Notes: generated by a model from the sequence alone, not told the origin. A DNA stretch of 64,000 nucleotides from Prosthecochloris sp. (GCA_015482705.2 JADMLA020000021.1:68793-132792), one strand, 5' to 3'. Positions 35,197-44,365 are shown, counted from the first letter of the stretch. A program made the numbers and translations.

Positions 35197-36465
35197 CTAG
35201 AGGCTGCTGTCGCGCAGCACCTCAACCGGCTCGAGTTTTGCCGCTCGTGTGGAAGGAATAGTCGCGGCGATGGTACTGATAAAAACCGTCGACAACATCA
35301 CGAACAAAAAGTACAGGGGATTCCACGACATGCTGAAACCGGTTTTGGTAAGCGGCCCCTGAGATGTTTCAACCGGAATATGAGCAAGCAGATTGATCGA
35401 ACCCGTTGCCATCACACCGCCGGCAAGAGTTCCGGCAAAACCGACCAAAAAACCTTCGAGAATGAACATTCCCACAAGCGATCCTGCTGAAAATCCGTAT
35501 GACTTCATAATCGCTATGTCACGGCTTTTTTCAAAAACCGTCGTCACCAGAATATTCGCCACGCTGAAACCGGAAACCACTCCGACAAAAGCGACAAGAG
35601 AAAAAACAATGAAACCTATACGATTGAAGAGAGAGAGAACACTGGCATTATCTTCCTGCCATGTGACACAGTTATAACCAGTAACCCGCTCAAGAACCCC
35701 TGCAAGCAACTCATTGGCAAGAGGATCCACTACCTTGACCCCTATCCCTGAAACCTTGTCAGCAGGAAGATTTTCAAGGATTTGGCCAAACTTGAGCGAC
35801 ACAAAAACCGTATTGTCGATAGCGTTCACACCTGAGAAAAAAATACCAGCCACCTTACACTGCCGCGCAGGGCCGGATGCCGGCACAAGAGACACTTCAT
35901 CATGCAGCTCCAGCCCCATATCCATCGCCACCGTTCTTCCAACGAGTAAAGCATTGGGGGTTGTTTCAAAAAACACAAGATCTCCAGCCGTCAGTTTGTC
36001 CTCGATACCACTGATCGCATTTTCCCGCTCTATCACAACGCCTTTCGTGGATATCGGCTGATTCTTATTGCCTTTTATCACAATCACCCTGGACTCGACA
36101 TAAGGTGATACGGCAACAACCTCTCCGGCATACTGCTTTGAATCGAGAACCTCGAGCACCTGCCGATAATTGCGCACTTCGTCACGTTCTTCTTTTTGTA
36201 TATTTTCATCGACAAAAGCAAGACGAAGCGTCTCTCTATCGCTCAGAAGATCGACCGGTAGAGACTCGATGGGACGACCTTCGATCGTTATATGCGGAGC
36301 AATATCGACAATCGTTGCAACAAAAGAATCCAGAAGTCCTCTCGTCAATGAAATTGTCGTAATCAGAACCATGGTACTGACTGCAACACCAGCTATTGTT
36401 GTCATGGACTGTCTTTTCCGTCCGAAAAGGTGGCGTAGCGCTATGGAAAAAAGAGTCCTGACCAT
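35197..36465 (-). CDS. FtsX/MacB/LolC-type ABC transporter permease
   Basis: A 422-residue inner-membrane protein: an N-terminal helix (QSMTTIAGVAVSTMVLITT), a large periplasmic MacB-like domain (about residues 45-280), then three C-terminal helices in the FtsX domain with the characteristic RDIAIMKSYGFS and PSTRAAKLEPVEVLR segments. The ATG at 36465 is preferred over a farther TTG. Such permeases extract lipoproteins or act by mechanotransmission with a separate ATPase, which is not adjacent here. It is convergent with the MsbA-like gene and divergent from fni. Confidence 0.85.
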   Translation of the reverse strand: MVRTLFSIALRHLFGRKRQSMTTIAGVAVSTMVLITTISLTRGLLDSFVATIVDIAPHITIEGRPIESLPVDLLSDRETLRLAFVDENIQKEERDEVRNYRQVLEVLDSKQYAGEVVAVSPYVESRVIVIKGNKNQPISTKGVVIERENAISGIEDKLTAGDLVFFETTPNALLVGRTVAMDMGLELHDEVSLVPASGPARQCKVAGIFFSGVNAIDNTVFVSLKFGQILENLPADKVSGIGVKVVDPLANELLAGVLERVTGYNCVTWQEDNASVLSLFNRIGFIVFSLVAFVGVVSGFSVANILVTTVFEKSRDIAIMKSYGFSAGSLVGMFILEGFLVGFAGTLAGGVMATGSINLLAHIPVETSQGPLTKTGFSMSWNPLYFLFVMLSTVFISTIAATIPSTRAAKLEPVEVLRDSSL

Positions 36466-36657
36466 GGTTCGCGATAAAATAAATACTGGCAAAAAAACTC
36501 GTGGCAAACACTGACCGCAAGTGGCTTATTTTTTTAAAAATATCGTTATTTAAGCATTGGTTGAAACGCTTGATTTAGGGATATATTATTACATTGTAAG
36601 TTATACATTTTGCACGGTGCGGACACAAACAAACCGTTTTCATTACCGGAAAAGAAG

Positions 36658-37731
36658 ATGAACGACTCTAAAACCACAACGGTAGATCGCAAGCAAAGCC
36701 ATGTCGAAACCTGCCTCGATAAAATGGTTCGTTTCGACAGCAAAACAACCGGTTTCGAGCACTATGAGTTCACGCACAATGCTGCCCCTGAAATAAATCA
36801 CAACGAAATTGACCTGTCGACAAACATGTTCGGTCATCGGATATCATACCCCTTCATGATCTCCTCCATGACAGGCGGATACGATAAAGCCATACACTTG
36901 AACCGTTCATTTGCGCAAACAGCGGAAAAACTGAATATCCCACTCGCGGTAGGCAGTATGCGCCAAGCACTCGAAAACGAGTCATACAGGGAGAGCTTCA
37001 GCGTTGTTCGTCAGTTTGCACCATCCATTCCCATACTGGCAAATATCGGTGCGCCCGAGGTTGCAAAAGGCCTTTCGAGTCGAGAACTCGACCTTCTCAT
37101 CGATATTGTCGATGCAGACGGACTGATTGTCCATCTCAACCCGGCACAGGAACTTTTCCAGCCGGAAGGAAATACCAATTGCAAAAACTTCCTGAAGGAA
37201 CTACGACAACTGACAAAAACGATCGATACCCCCGTTATTGCAAAAGAAGTCGGCTGCGGCATCTCATCTGTAACGGCAGCCGCACTTGCCGATGCCGGAG
37301 TGCAAACTATCGACGTCGCCGGGGCAGGGGGAATCAGTTGGCAGAAGGTGGAAGAAGAGCGTTATCTGGAGCAGTTTCAACGTGAAAACCGTTTCAGTCC
37401 CTCGGCACTTCGGGAACTGCTCAACTGGGGCATACCAACCGTAGAGTGCCTTACCGGCATAGCTGCGCTTAAAAAGGCTGAAAAGCAGTACCGGCATATC
37501 AAGGTTATTGCATCGGGCGGAATTTCCAATGGTCTCGATATCGCGAAAGCAATTGCTCTTGGTGCTGAGATCTGCGCGTCTGCAGGCATGCTGCTCAAAG
37601 CACTTCACGATTCCAGGCTTGAAGAAACCATTCTGACATGGATGAACGACCTCAAGGCCGTGATGTTTCTCACAGGAGCAAAAAACATAACACAACTGCA
37701 AAAAACCTGCATTTCTTTAAAAAAAGGATAG
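36658..37731 (+). CDS. fni: Type 2 isopentenyl-diphosphate delta-isomerase (FMN)
   Basis: A 357-residue flavoenzyme of the (beta/alpha)8 fold. Family segments seen are MISSMTGGYDKAIHLN, AVGSMRQALEN, NIGAP, HLNPAQELFQPEGN (catalytic His/Gln and metal-binding Glu region), IAKEVGCGIS, GAGGISW and the phosphate loop IASGGISNGLDIAKAI. It interconverts IPP and DMAPP for carotenoid, quinone and chlorophyll side chains. The ATG at 36658 is chosen over a TTG 48 bases earlier. The prenyl synthase gene follows after 7 bases, a functional pairing. Confidence 0.95.
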   Translation: MNDSKTTTVDRKQSHVETCLDKMVRFDSKTTGFEHYEFTHNAAPEINHNEIDLSTNMFGHRISYPFMISSMTGGYDKAIHLNRSFAQTAEKLNIPLAVGSMRQALENESYRESFSVVRQFAPSIPILANIGAPEVAKGLSSRELDLLIDIVDADGLIVHLNPAQELFQPEGNTNCKNFLKELRQLTKTIDTPVIAKEVGCGISSVTAAALADAGVQTIDVAGAGGISWQKVEEERYLEQFQRENRFSPSALRELLNWGIPTVECLTGIAALKKAEKQYRHIKVIASGGISNGLDIAKAIALGAEICASAGMLLKALHDSRLEETILTWMNDLKAVMFLTGAKNITQLQKTCISLKKG

Positions 37732-37738
37732 TGCCGTA

Positions 37739-38737
37739 ATGAATATCAGTGTAACCTTGGAACAGGTTGAACAAAAATACCAGCAGTATCATAAACGTAT
37801 CAACGATGCACTGGACAACTGCTTCACCAACAACACTCCTGAAAGCCTTTACGCGCCCGCCCGGTATATTCTGGCGGGCAAAGGAAAAAGAATCCGCCCG
37901 TTTCTTACGCTTCTCGCTTCTGAAGCGGTATGCGGGTCGAGCACACATGCAATACACACTGCGCTTGCAATCGAGATTCTCCACAATTTCACACTTGTCC
38001 ATGACGACATCATGGACCAAGCCGACCTCCGTCACGGCAGACCGACAGTTCATACCAAATGGGATTCCACCGCAGCGATCTTATCTGGCGACATGATGAT
38101 CGCATTTGCCTACGAATGTGCTTTACAGACAAAGACGTTACGGCATAACGAGCTTGTTCATATTCTCAACGAAGCGAATATCACCATTTGCGAAGGCCAG
38201 GCGATCGATATGGAACTGGAACAACGAAAAGATGCCACTATCTCCGATTACCTCGATATGATATCGAAAAAAACCGGACGGCTTATATCCGCATCACTCG
38301 AGGCAGGTGGAATTGTCGGTGATGGTACTTCTGAACAGCTTGAAAAGCTGATGATATTCGGAAACAAAATCGGGCGTGCATTTCAGGTTCAGGATGACTA
38401 CCTCGATATTATGGCCGAGGATGGAAAATCAGGAAAAGTGCCCGGTGGTGATGTGATCAACGGCAAAAAAACATATCTGCTTCTCCGCTCCCTCGATCTG
38501 ACAACCGGTTCGGAAAAGGATCTGTTGCAGTCCGTTATCGACAACAACGGCATTCTGCCCGAAAGAGTCTCTGAAATCAGGGGAATTTATGAACGCTGCG
38601 GAGTACTTGACGAAGCAAGAGAGCTGATCAATTCCGACACTGAAGCAGCGCTATCCGCCGTTGAAACCCTACCTTATGACGAAGGTAGGGAATATCTCAA
38701 AGGTTTTGCCCTCAAACTCATGAAGCGTGATTTCTGA
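37739..38737 (+). CDS. Trans-polyprenyl diphosphate synthase, probably geranylgeranyl type
   Basis: A 332-residue synthase. The first Asp-rich motif is DDIMD (Asp89, 90, 93) and the second DDYLD (Asp219, 220, 223). The residue five before the first motif is Phe84 and the motif lacks the two-residue insertion of bacterial farnesyl synthases, a pattern linked with archaeal-type GGPP synthases. GGPP would feed bacteriochlorophyll and carotenoid synthesis in this type of organism. It follows fni directly and overlaps dprA by 11 bases. Confidence 0.88.
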   Translation: MNISVTLEQVEQKYQQYHKRINDALDNCFTNNTPESLYAPARYILAGKGKRIRPFLTLLASEAVCGSSTHAIHTALAIEILHNFTLVHDDIMDQADLRHGRPTVHTKWDSTAAILSGDMMIAFAYECALQTKTLRHNELVHILNEANITICEGQAIDMELEQRKDATISDYLDMISKKTGRLISASLEAGGIVGDGTSEQLEKLMIFGNKIGRAFQVQDDYLDIMAEDGKSGKVPGGDVINGKKTYLLLRSLDLTTGSEKDLLQSVIDNNGILPERVSEIRGIYERCGVLDEARELINSDTEAALSAVETLPYDEGREYLKGFALKLMKRDF

Positions 38738-39848
38738 CGCAATCGTTCTTCTTGTCCTATCGCAAATCCCCGGACTTGGCCCGGCAAGAATAAATACACT
38801 CCATAAATATATTGGCGGTTCTTCCATCTTCGATACAACGATGGAAGAATTAGCCCATATTCCGGGCATTGGCATAAAACTCGCAAAATCCATCGTCGGT
38901 TTCTTCCATAATTCTCATGCTTTTGATCAGGCACAACAGTCAGCGCAACGACAACTTTCGCTGCTCGACCGCTATGAAGCCAACCTCGTAACTCTCGAAG
39001 ATCCATCGTATCCACCGTTTCTCAAGGAAATCTACGACCCGCCGCCTTACCTTTTCGTACGTGGAGATATAGAAGCCGCGCATTCCCCCTGCATTTCGAT
39101 CGTTGGAACACGAAAGGCAACCCAATACGGCAAAAAAGTGGTAGAACATCTCTGCAGCGGTCTTGTAGCCGAAGGGTTCACCATTGTTAGCGGATTCGCA
39201 TACGGGATCGACACTACAGCCCATAAAGCCACCCTGGAACATCGTGGTAAAACAATTGCCGTTCTGGCAGGAGGTGTGGACAACCCTCACACGGACCCGT
39301 CAGGAAAAATCTGGCCACACATCATCGAGCAAGGTGCCATAGTTTCGGAAGAGTGGCTTGAAAGCACCATTACACCCTCCAAATTCCCAAAAAGAAACCG
39401 CCTTATAGCAGGGCTCTCAAAAGGAACATTGATCGTTGAATCGGATAAAAAAGGCGGCTCATTGATCACAGCATCATATGCCCTGGACCAGAACAGGGAT
39501 GTTTTTGCGGTTCCTGGCAGCATATTTTCTAAAACTTCGGCTGGAACAAATGCCCTGATTGAAAATGGCCAAGCAAAACTTGTCACTACTGCCGAGGACA
39601 TTATTGCGGAACTCTGTCCCGGCTTTCATGGAAACCCTGACCGAAAAGTTGTTGAAGCAAAGGAACTGCTTATAACACCGGAAGAAAAAGAAGTTTTCGA
39701 TCAGCTGGATGACAAACCCGTACACATAGATGTACTTGCGGAAACAATGGCCATGGATCCCTCGACACTTCTTGTACTCCTTTTCGAGCTCGAACTGAAA
39801 CAACTGGCCGAACAGCAACCCGGACAGATGTTCAGAAAAAGCATCTGA
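38727..39848 (+). CDS. dprA: DNA-processing protein DprA
   Basis: A 373-residue protein. An N-terminal helix-hairpin-helix region (SQIPGLGPARINTLHKYIGG) leads to the Rossmann domain (VGTRKATQYGKKVVEHL; VSGFAYGIDTTAHKATLE; AVLAGGVD; PKRNRLIAGLSKGTLIVES) and a C-terminal winged-helix domain (about residues 310-370). It loads RecA on incoming single-stranded DNA during natural transformation. The start is a GTG overlapping the prenyl synthase stop; no later start matches the N-terminal domain as well. Confidence 0.94.
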   Translation: MISDAIVLLVLSQIPGLGPARINTLHKYIGGSSIFDTTMEELAHIPGIGIKLAKSIVGFFHNSHAFDQAQQSAQRQLSLLDRYEANLVTLEDPSYPPFLKEIYDPPPYLFVRGDIEAAHSPCISIVGTRKATQYGKKVVEHLCSGLVAEGFTIVSGFAYGIDTTAHKATLEHRGKTIAVLAGGVDNPHTDPSGKIWPHIIEQGAIVSEEWLESTITPSKFPKRNRLIAGLSKGTLIVESDKKGGSLITASYALDQNRDVFAVPGSIFSKTSAGTNALIENGQAKLVTTAEDIIAELCPGFHGNPDRKVVEAKELLITPEEKEVFDQLDDKPVHIDVLAETMAMDPSTLLVLLFELELKQLAEQQPGQMFRKSI

Positions 39849-40131
39849 AACCGGAAACCATGCTTGGAGTCACTCGAGAGGGAAAGCAGGCCGAACTATT
39901 ACGAAAAGCGGTATTCGACAATAAAACCTTACGCTTCGATTCCGGCACATGTTCCTGGTTGATTTGACGTCATAACCGTAAGCGGCAAAGCAAACGAGCT
40001 GCTCAACCGGTTTTACCACCTGTCATGGTTTCATTGTCCGCATAGTTTTTTATAGGGGAATTATTACCTTTGGAAAACCGTGACAAGGGGATACTGCACG
40101 GAAATATTCAACCAAAACAAGAAATTCAACA

Positions 40132-40683
40132 ATGAAAATAATATCCAGAAATTCAAGGTTTACGTCTCTACCCCGTACTATGATCATGATTATGATTGTG
40201 AGTGTACTTGCCGTTGCACCATCAGCACTTGCCGCGACAGGCACCGAGAAAACAGGTCTTGTCGATACCCAAAAAGTTTTGGACCAGATGCCCGAAAAAA
40301 AGAAAGCTGAAAATATACTCAAAGCAACGGGAACACAATGGCAAAAAGGCCTGGACAAGCTTAAAAATGATTTTCAGACAGCTGCGACAAACTATGAAAA
40401 ACAAAAAAAATCCCTTTCAAAAACAGCCCTAGAACAAAAAGAAAAAGACCTCAACCTTAAATACCAGAGCATACAGAAGTACCAGTTGGAAAAGTTCGGT
40501 CCGGGCGGGGCCCTGGAAAAAAAGCAAAACGAGCTTTTTGCCCCTATCCGTCAGAAATTTCTCACTGCTGTACAAACTGTCGCTAAAAAAGAAGGTTATT
40601 CGGTAATTATCGACAAACAGGCAGTGGTTTATGGAGATAAATCCGCAGACATTACGTTCAAGGTCATCGATCAGCTCAAATAA
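40132..40683 (+). CDS. OmpH/Skp-family periplasmic chaperone
   Basis: A 183-residue protein with signal peptide (hydrophobic core IMIMIVSVLAVAPSALA) and a lysine- and glutamine-rich helical coiled coil in the middle (about 60-130), typical of the tentacles of Skp. Conserved GLVDTQKVLDQMP marks the start of the mature domain and EGYSVIIDKQAVVYGD the end. It carries unfolded barrels to BamA across the periplasm. Upstream are 283 bases without an assigned gene. lptC follows after about 50 bases. Confidence 0.9.
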   Translation: MKIISRNSRFTSLPRTMIMIMIVSVLAVAPSALAATGTEKTGLVDTQKVLDQMPEKKKAENILKATGTQWQKGLDKLKNDFQTAATNYEKQKKSLSKTALEQKEKDLNLKYQSIQKYQLEKFGPGGALEKKQNELFAPIRQKFLTAVQTVAKKEGYSVIIDKQAVVYGDKSADITFKVIDQLK

Positions 40684-40734
40684 TCCTCAACCGAGTACTT
40701 GACGTTGACAGGCTCATATAAGGATGGTAACGGA

Positions 40735-41283
40735 ATGTTTTTTTTACGTTATATCCTGGGGATTTTTTGGTCTACACTCATGATATGCTGCATCAGCTGC
40801 ACAGAACCTCAACCAGAAAAGCGTGCAGCTGATACCAGCTTTCTCGGCGAAGAACAACCGCTTCAGGAAAGCTGGAACGTCAGCATGAAGATATTCAAAG
40901 AAGACAAGATACATGCAGTTATAACCGCTGGCCATTTTGCAGAGTATAAAAAAAACGATATAATCACCCGTCACCTCGACAAAGGTCTCGAGGTCACTTT
41001 TTTCGATAGCAACGGGACATCGTCCTCAACCCTCACTGCGGATAAAGGGACCGTGTATGACAACAATGACATGGAAGCTTTTGACAATGTTGTCATAACT
41101 TCAGAAGAGGCGATAATACGAACCGATTACATCAAGAGATTTGCAGACAAAAAAAAACTATGGTCTGACAAGTATGTAGTCATTCAGAAACAGAATGAAA
41201 CCATCAGGGGGTATGGGTTTGAAAGTGATGAATCCCTGAAAAATTATACGGTTTTCAAAGCAAGCGGTGAGTCCAATTTTTAA
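40735..41283 (+). CDS. lptC: LPS export protein LptC-like lipoprotein
   Basis: A 182-residue protein with an N-terminal hydrophobic segment ending in ICCISC, which may be a lipobox or a membrane anchor, and a beta-rich LptC domain (WNVSMKIFKEDKI; LEVTFFDSNGTSSSTLTADKG; FDNVVITSEEAIIRTDYIK; LWSDKYVVIQKQ). LptC links the LptBFG ATPase to LptA in LPS transport. The ATG at 40735 is preferred over a TTG at 40699 because AAGGATGG lies at a suitable distance. It sits between ompH and panD. Confidence 0.85.
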   Translation: MFFLRYILGIFWSTLMICCISCTEPQPEKRAADTSFLGEEQPLQESWNVSMKIFKEDKIHAVITAGHFAEYKKNDIITRHLDKGLEVTFFDSNGTSSSTLTADKGTVYDNNDMEAFDNVVITSEEAIIRTDYIKRFADKKKLWSDKYVVIQKQNETIRGYGFESDESLKNYTVFKASGESNF

Positions 41284-41295
41284 TTTTTTCATTCG

Positions 41296-41679
41296 ATGAG
41301 ATTACATCTTTTAAAATCTAAAATTCACAATGCAGTCGTAACCAGCGGAGACCTTGAATACGAAGGAAGTATCACCATAGACAGTGAACTCCTTGAACTT
41401 GCAAATATGCTCCCCAATGAAAAGGTTCTCTGCGTCAACAATAATAACGGGGCACGCTTCGAAACATATATCATAGAAGGAAAAGCGGGGTCAAAGGAGA
41501 TTCAGTTGAATGGTGCTGCAGCACGATGTGCTTTGCCTGGTGATGAGATAATCATTATGGCGTTTGCAGAGATAGAAGCAGAAGAAGCAAAATCCTTCAA
41601 GCCTATGATTCTCATCGTCGACAAACATAACAATCCTAAACGTCGTCACCTTGTCGGTGAAGAAGACAATCCATTGTAA
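41296..41679 (+). CDS. panD: Aspartate 1-decarboxylase precursor
   Basis: A 127-residue proenzyme. The self-cleavage site is Gly24-Ser25 (EYEGSITID); Ser25 becomes the pyruvoyl cofactor. Thr57 and Tyr58 (ETYII), needed for cleavage and catalysis, are present, as are Lys9 and the GAAARCALPGDEIIIM block. The enzyme makes beta-alanine for pantothenate and CoA. It starts 12 bases after lptC and precedes the pyrophosphorylase gene by 44 bases. Confidence 0.97.
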   Translation: MRLHLLKSKIHNAVVTSGDLEYEGSITIDSELLELANMLPNEKVLCVNNNNGARFETYIIEGKAGSKEIQLNGAAARCALPGDEIIIMAFAEIEAEEAKSFKPMILIVDKHNNPKRRHLVGEEDNPL

Positions 41680-41723
41680 AAAGAGTGTCAATGTGTTGAT
41701 TTTTTAACCCTTCCCCTATAACT

Positions 41724-42461
41724 ATGCCACTAGCAATCATTATCATGGCTGCCGGAAAAGGCACCCGAATGAAGTCAGATCTGGCAAAAGTGCTGCACAA
41801 GGTCAACGGAAGACCGGTTATAGAATATGTACTCGAAAAATCGGCAGCGCTTGCACCCGATACAATCATTTTAATTGTCGGGCACCAGGCGGATGCGGTA
41901 AAAAAAGCCACAGCAAATTTTCCCGTTGAGTGGGCCCTTCAGGAACCCCAGCTTGGAACAGGCCATGCCGTTATGCAGGCAGAAGTGTACCTACGTTCAT
42001 TTCCGGGAGATATTCTCATTCTCTCAGGAGATGCTCCCCTTGTGAACATTTCCACCCTCAAAGACCTCATTGACAATCATCGTATCGAGAATGCTGCAGC
42101 GACAGTACTGACAGCAAAGTTGCAGAATCCATCCGGATACGGAAGAATAATCCGTTACAAGGACAGCAATACAGTATCAAGGATTGTAGAGCATAAAGAT
42201 GCGACACCTGAAGAATTGCTCGTACAGGAAATAAATTCAGGCGTTTATGTTTTCAAAGCGGATATTCTATTCCGTTCCTTGCATCAAATCACTAATGATA
42301 ATGCTCAGCAGGAATACTATCTCACTGATGTTTTTTCTGTGTGCTTTGGAAAAGGAGAGAAGGTTTGCGCATTCCAAACAGAAAATGCCGATGAAATCAA
42401 AGGCATCAACACAGTGGAACAACTAAGAGAGGCTGAAAAACTTTTATTACAGGAATCTTGA
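41724..42461 (+). CDS. GlmU-like UDP-GlcNAc pyrophosphorylase, uridylyltransferase domain only
   Basis: A 245-residue nucleotidyltransferase. The N-terminal LAIIIMAAGKGTRMKSDLAK is the GlmU pyrophosphorylase signature, with QLGTGHAVMQAE, LILSGDAPL, NPSGYGRIIR, EINSGVYVF and YYLTDV all in order. The left-handed beta-helix acetyltransferase domain of bifunctional GlmU is missing, and the stop follows the first domain cleanly. It should make UDP-GlcNAc from GlcNAc-1-P; the acetylation step needs another protein. It ends 11 bases before the convergent small coiled-coil gene. Confidence 0.87.
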   Translation: MPLAIIIMAAGKGTRMKSDLAKVLHKVNGRPVIEYVLEKSAALAPDTIILIVGHQADAVKKATANFPVEWALQEPQLGTGHAVMQAEVYLRSFPGDILILSGDAPLVNISTLKDLIDNHRIENAAATVLTAKLQNPSGYGRIIRYKDSNTVSRIVEHKDATPEELLVQEINSGVYVFKADILFRSLHQITNDNAQQEYYLTDVFSVCFGKGEKVCAFQTENADEIKGINTVEQLREAEKLLLQES

Positions 42462-42472
42462 CTCGGCCTGCA

Positions 42473-42802
42473 TCAGGCAAGTGGACTGATGGATGATGCA
42501 GAAAAATCCTCGTCCTCTGCGGAGAGACCCTGTGGAAGATTTTTTTCCAGAAAAGCTCCGGCTTCAGAACACAAAACCTCTGCATCGAGGATTTTCTTTT
42601 GTAAAGAGTCCAGCGTCACGGTAACGATTTCGAGTTGTGAGCGGTATTCATCAAGCTCTTTTTTCATTGTCACGAAAAACGCCGCTTTTTCAGCCGGGTC
42701 GCATTGATCGGCGTAAGTCATTGCGCGGTTCATGCACGCATCTATCCCTTTGCGGAGACTGTCTATTTCCTGCTCAACATCGGTTATAGTCTTCACAGCC
42801 AT
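42473..42802 (-). CDS. Hypothetical small coiled-coil protein
   Basis: I do not recognise this 109-residue protein. It is almost wholly helical in appearance, with heptad-like spacing in TDVEQEIDSLRKGIDACMNR and MKKELDEYRSQLEIVTVTLDSLQKKI, two cysteines, and an acidic tail (SAEDEDFSASS). There is no signal peptide or membrane segment. It is the last gene of the yicC-gmk-rpoZ-VOC group, starting 14 bases after the VOC gene. Confidence 0.7.
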   Translation of the reverse strand: MAVKTITDVEQEIDSLRKGIDACMNRAMTYADQCDPAEKAAFFVTMKKELDEYRSQLEIVTVTLDSLQKKILDAEVLCSEAGAFLEKNLPQGLSAEDEDFSASSISPLA

Positions 42803-42816
42803 AATGCCACAGGCTT

Positions 42817-43323
42817 TTATTTTCTGCTTCTTCTGGTTTTTTTCCCAGCCCCTTTTTCAGCCATTTTTCTTCTGGATTGCGCAGCAAGCTCATCTGGCAG
42901 GCTGTTGTCGATCATCTCCTCAGAGGCATCGAGCTCTCTGGATTTCATTGAGTAAAATTCAATGAGATTACCATCCGGATCCATCACGAAAAAAGCTCTT
43001 CCCTCTCTGCGCTGAGCAGGCCGGGTGACGAGATGCACGCTTTGTTCTTCGAGATAATCCGCGGCTTCATCGACTTCAGCATCGCTGGGAAGCCTGAAGC
43101 CGAAATGATCAACCCGAATATCCCGGGCCTCAGGGACACCCGGAGTCTCTGCTTTGACAAGAACAATCATATCCGACTTGACCCTCAGGTACGAAATGTT
43201 AGCTCCTGCACGATACTCGACTTTCATCCCGAGCACCCCAACATAGAACTCTTCAGCAACCCTTACGTCATTGACTCTGAGGGTAATCTGGTTAATCCCT
43301 GTCAACTTCATTTTCTTCTCCAT
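42817..43323 (-). CDS. VOC-superfamily protein (glyoxalase/dioxygenase fold)
   Basis: A 168-residue protein with a VOC domain (GINQITLRVNDVRVAEEFYV; DHFGFRLPSDAEVDEAADYL; AFFVMDPDGNLIEFYS), including the final Glu that is a metal ligand in this superfamily. A basic C-terminal tail (SRRKMAEKGAGKKTRRSRK) is an addition of its own. The ATG at 43323 with AAGGGGC upstream is chosen; a farther start would overlap rpoZ almost completely. It overlaps the rpoZ 3' end by 32 bases. Substrate unknown. Confidence 0.82.
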   Translation of the reverse strand: MEKKMKLTGINQITLRVNDVRVAEEFYVGVLGMKVEYRAGANISYLRVKSDMIVLVKAETPGVPEARDIRVDHFGFRLPSDAEVDEAADYLEEQSVHLVTRPAQRREGRAFFVMDPDGNLIEFYSMKSRELDASEEMIDNSLPDELAAQSRRKMAEKGAGKKTRRSRK

Positions 43324-43645
43324 GCTGCCCCTTTGCCTTATCGGCTTTCTCTTCGAGAGTATAATCGAACTTGTTCTGGAGAAACTGATTGATCGCCCGT
43401 TGAGCTGTTTTTTGGCGAGCTTCAAATTCAAGACTGATCGCAACCTGCTCAGGAAAAACCTTGTCAGATTCGGATTCACTCGCCGGGTTACGAATCATTT
43501 CTTTATAAGGAAGCAATTTCTCTTCAAGCTCTGCACGCTCCTCTTCATGAATTTCTTTAGCTCTTTTCGAAATTGCCACTACCGTTTCATAAAGATTTTC
43601 GTGTCTGGCTCTCAAACTGTTCAAATCCACTGGTTTCACGGACAT
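43292..43645 (-). CDS. rpoZ: RNA polymerase omega subunit
   Basis: A 117-residue protein beginning MSVKPVDLNSLRARHENLYE and containing AISKRAKEIHEEERAE and LEFEARQKTAQRAINQFL. The match is to the omega subunit form annotated in green sulfur bacteria, and its place directly after gmk is the usual place for rpoZ. The charged C-terminal tail (EEKADKAKGQHGEENEVDRD) is longer than in E. coli. It aids assembly of RNA polymerase. Confidence 0.85.
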   Translation of the reverse strand: MSVKPVDLNSLRARHENLYETVVAISKRAKEIHEEERAELEEKLLPYKEMIRNPASESESDKVFPEQVAISLEFEARQKTAQRAINQFLQNKFDYTLEEKADKAKGQHGEENEVDRD

Positions 43646-43660
43646 ACGTTTTGCATGCGT

Positions 43661-44236
43661 TTATTGTTTTGAAAGAAATTCAGTAATAACCGTTGTTATT
43701 TCGTCAACGGTACGTTCGAGGTCATCGTTTGTAACTTCCCGGTCAAACAAATGTGCCAACGATAGCTCAAATTCCGCTCTATCGAGGCGCTCTTGAAGAG
43801 TTTTATCATTTTCACTGTCCCTTTTCAGAAGCCGCTTTTCCAATTCATCAAAAGAGGGTGGTTTGAGAAAAATCAAGAGAGAACTGTCCGGAAAGCGTTT
43901 TTTCAGGTTCAAAGCGCCTTTGACATCCAGATCGAACAGTAAATTCCTGCCTGCATCGACAGCTTCACCTGTTTTGTCCAGCAATGTTCCATAAAAGTTG
44001 CCAAAAAAATGTTCATACTCGATGAAACCATCGCTTTTTATTTTCTCTTCGAACGCCTCCTTTGTCAGGAAATGGTAATTCCTACCGTCAACTTCTCCTT
44101 TCCGTCTTTTACGAGTCGTGGCAGATACCGAAAAGTCGAGACCCTTTATGCGTTCCATTACCAGTTTTGCAACCGTCGACTTTCCAGTTCCTGAAGGTGC
44201 TGAAAACACGACCAATTTCCCCGGTTTGACACTCAT
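43661..44236 (-). CDS. gmk: Guanylate kinase
   Basis: A 191-residue P-loop kinase: FSAPSGTGKSTVAKLV (ATP loop), SVSATTRKRRKGEVDGRNYHF (GMP-binding part, here split by the lid), FGNFYGT, and LFDLDVKGALNLKKRF. It converts GMP to GDP. The ATG at 44236 is chosen over the TTG one codon earlier. rpoZ follows after 15 bases and yicC lies upstream with a 126-base gap; the yicC-gmk-rpoZ order is widespread. Confidence 0.96.
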   Translation of the reverse strand: MSVKPGKLVVFSAPSGTGKSTVAKLVMERIKGLDFSVSATTRKRRKGEVDGRNYHFLTKEAFEEKIKSDGFIEYEHFFGNFYGTLLDKTGEAVDAGRNLLFDLDVKGALNLKKRFPDSSLLIFLKPPSFDELEKRLLKRDSENDKTLQERLDRAEFELSLAHLFDREVTNDDLERTVDEITTVITEFLSKQ

Positions 44237-44365
44237 CAAATCTTTGAGATCTTTATGTATTTATTGGAATCATGCCGATCTTAAACTGACAGTTTCCAGG
44301 ATTATCGAGCGACAAACCCCCATTACCATAAAAACCAGAACACTCAGCTTTTGAAACCGAGTTCA

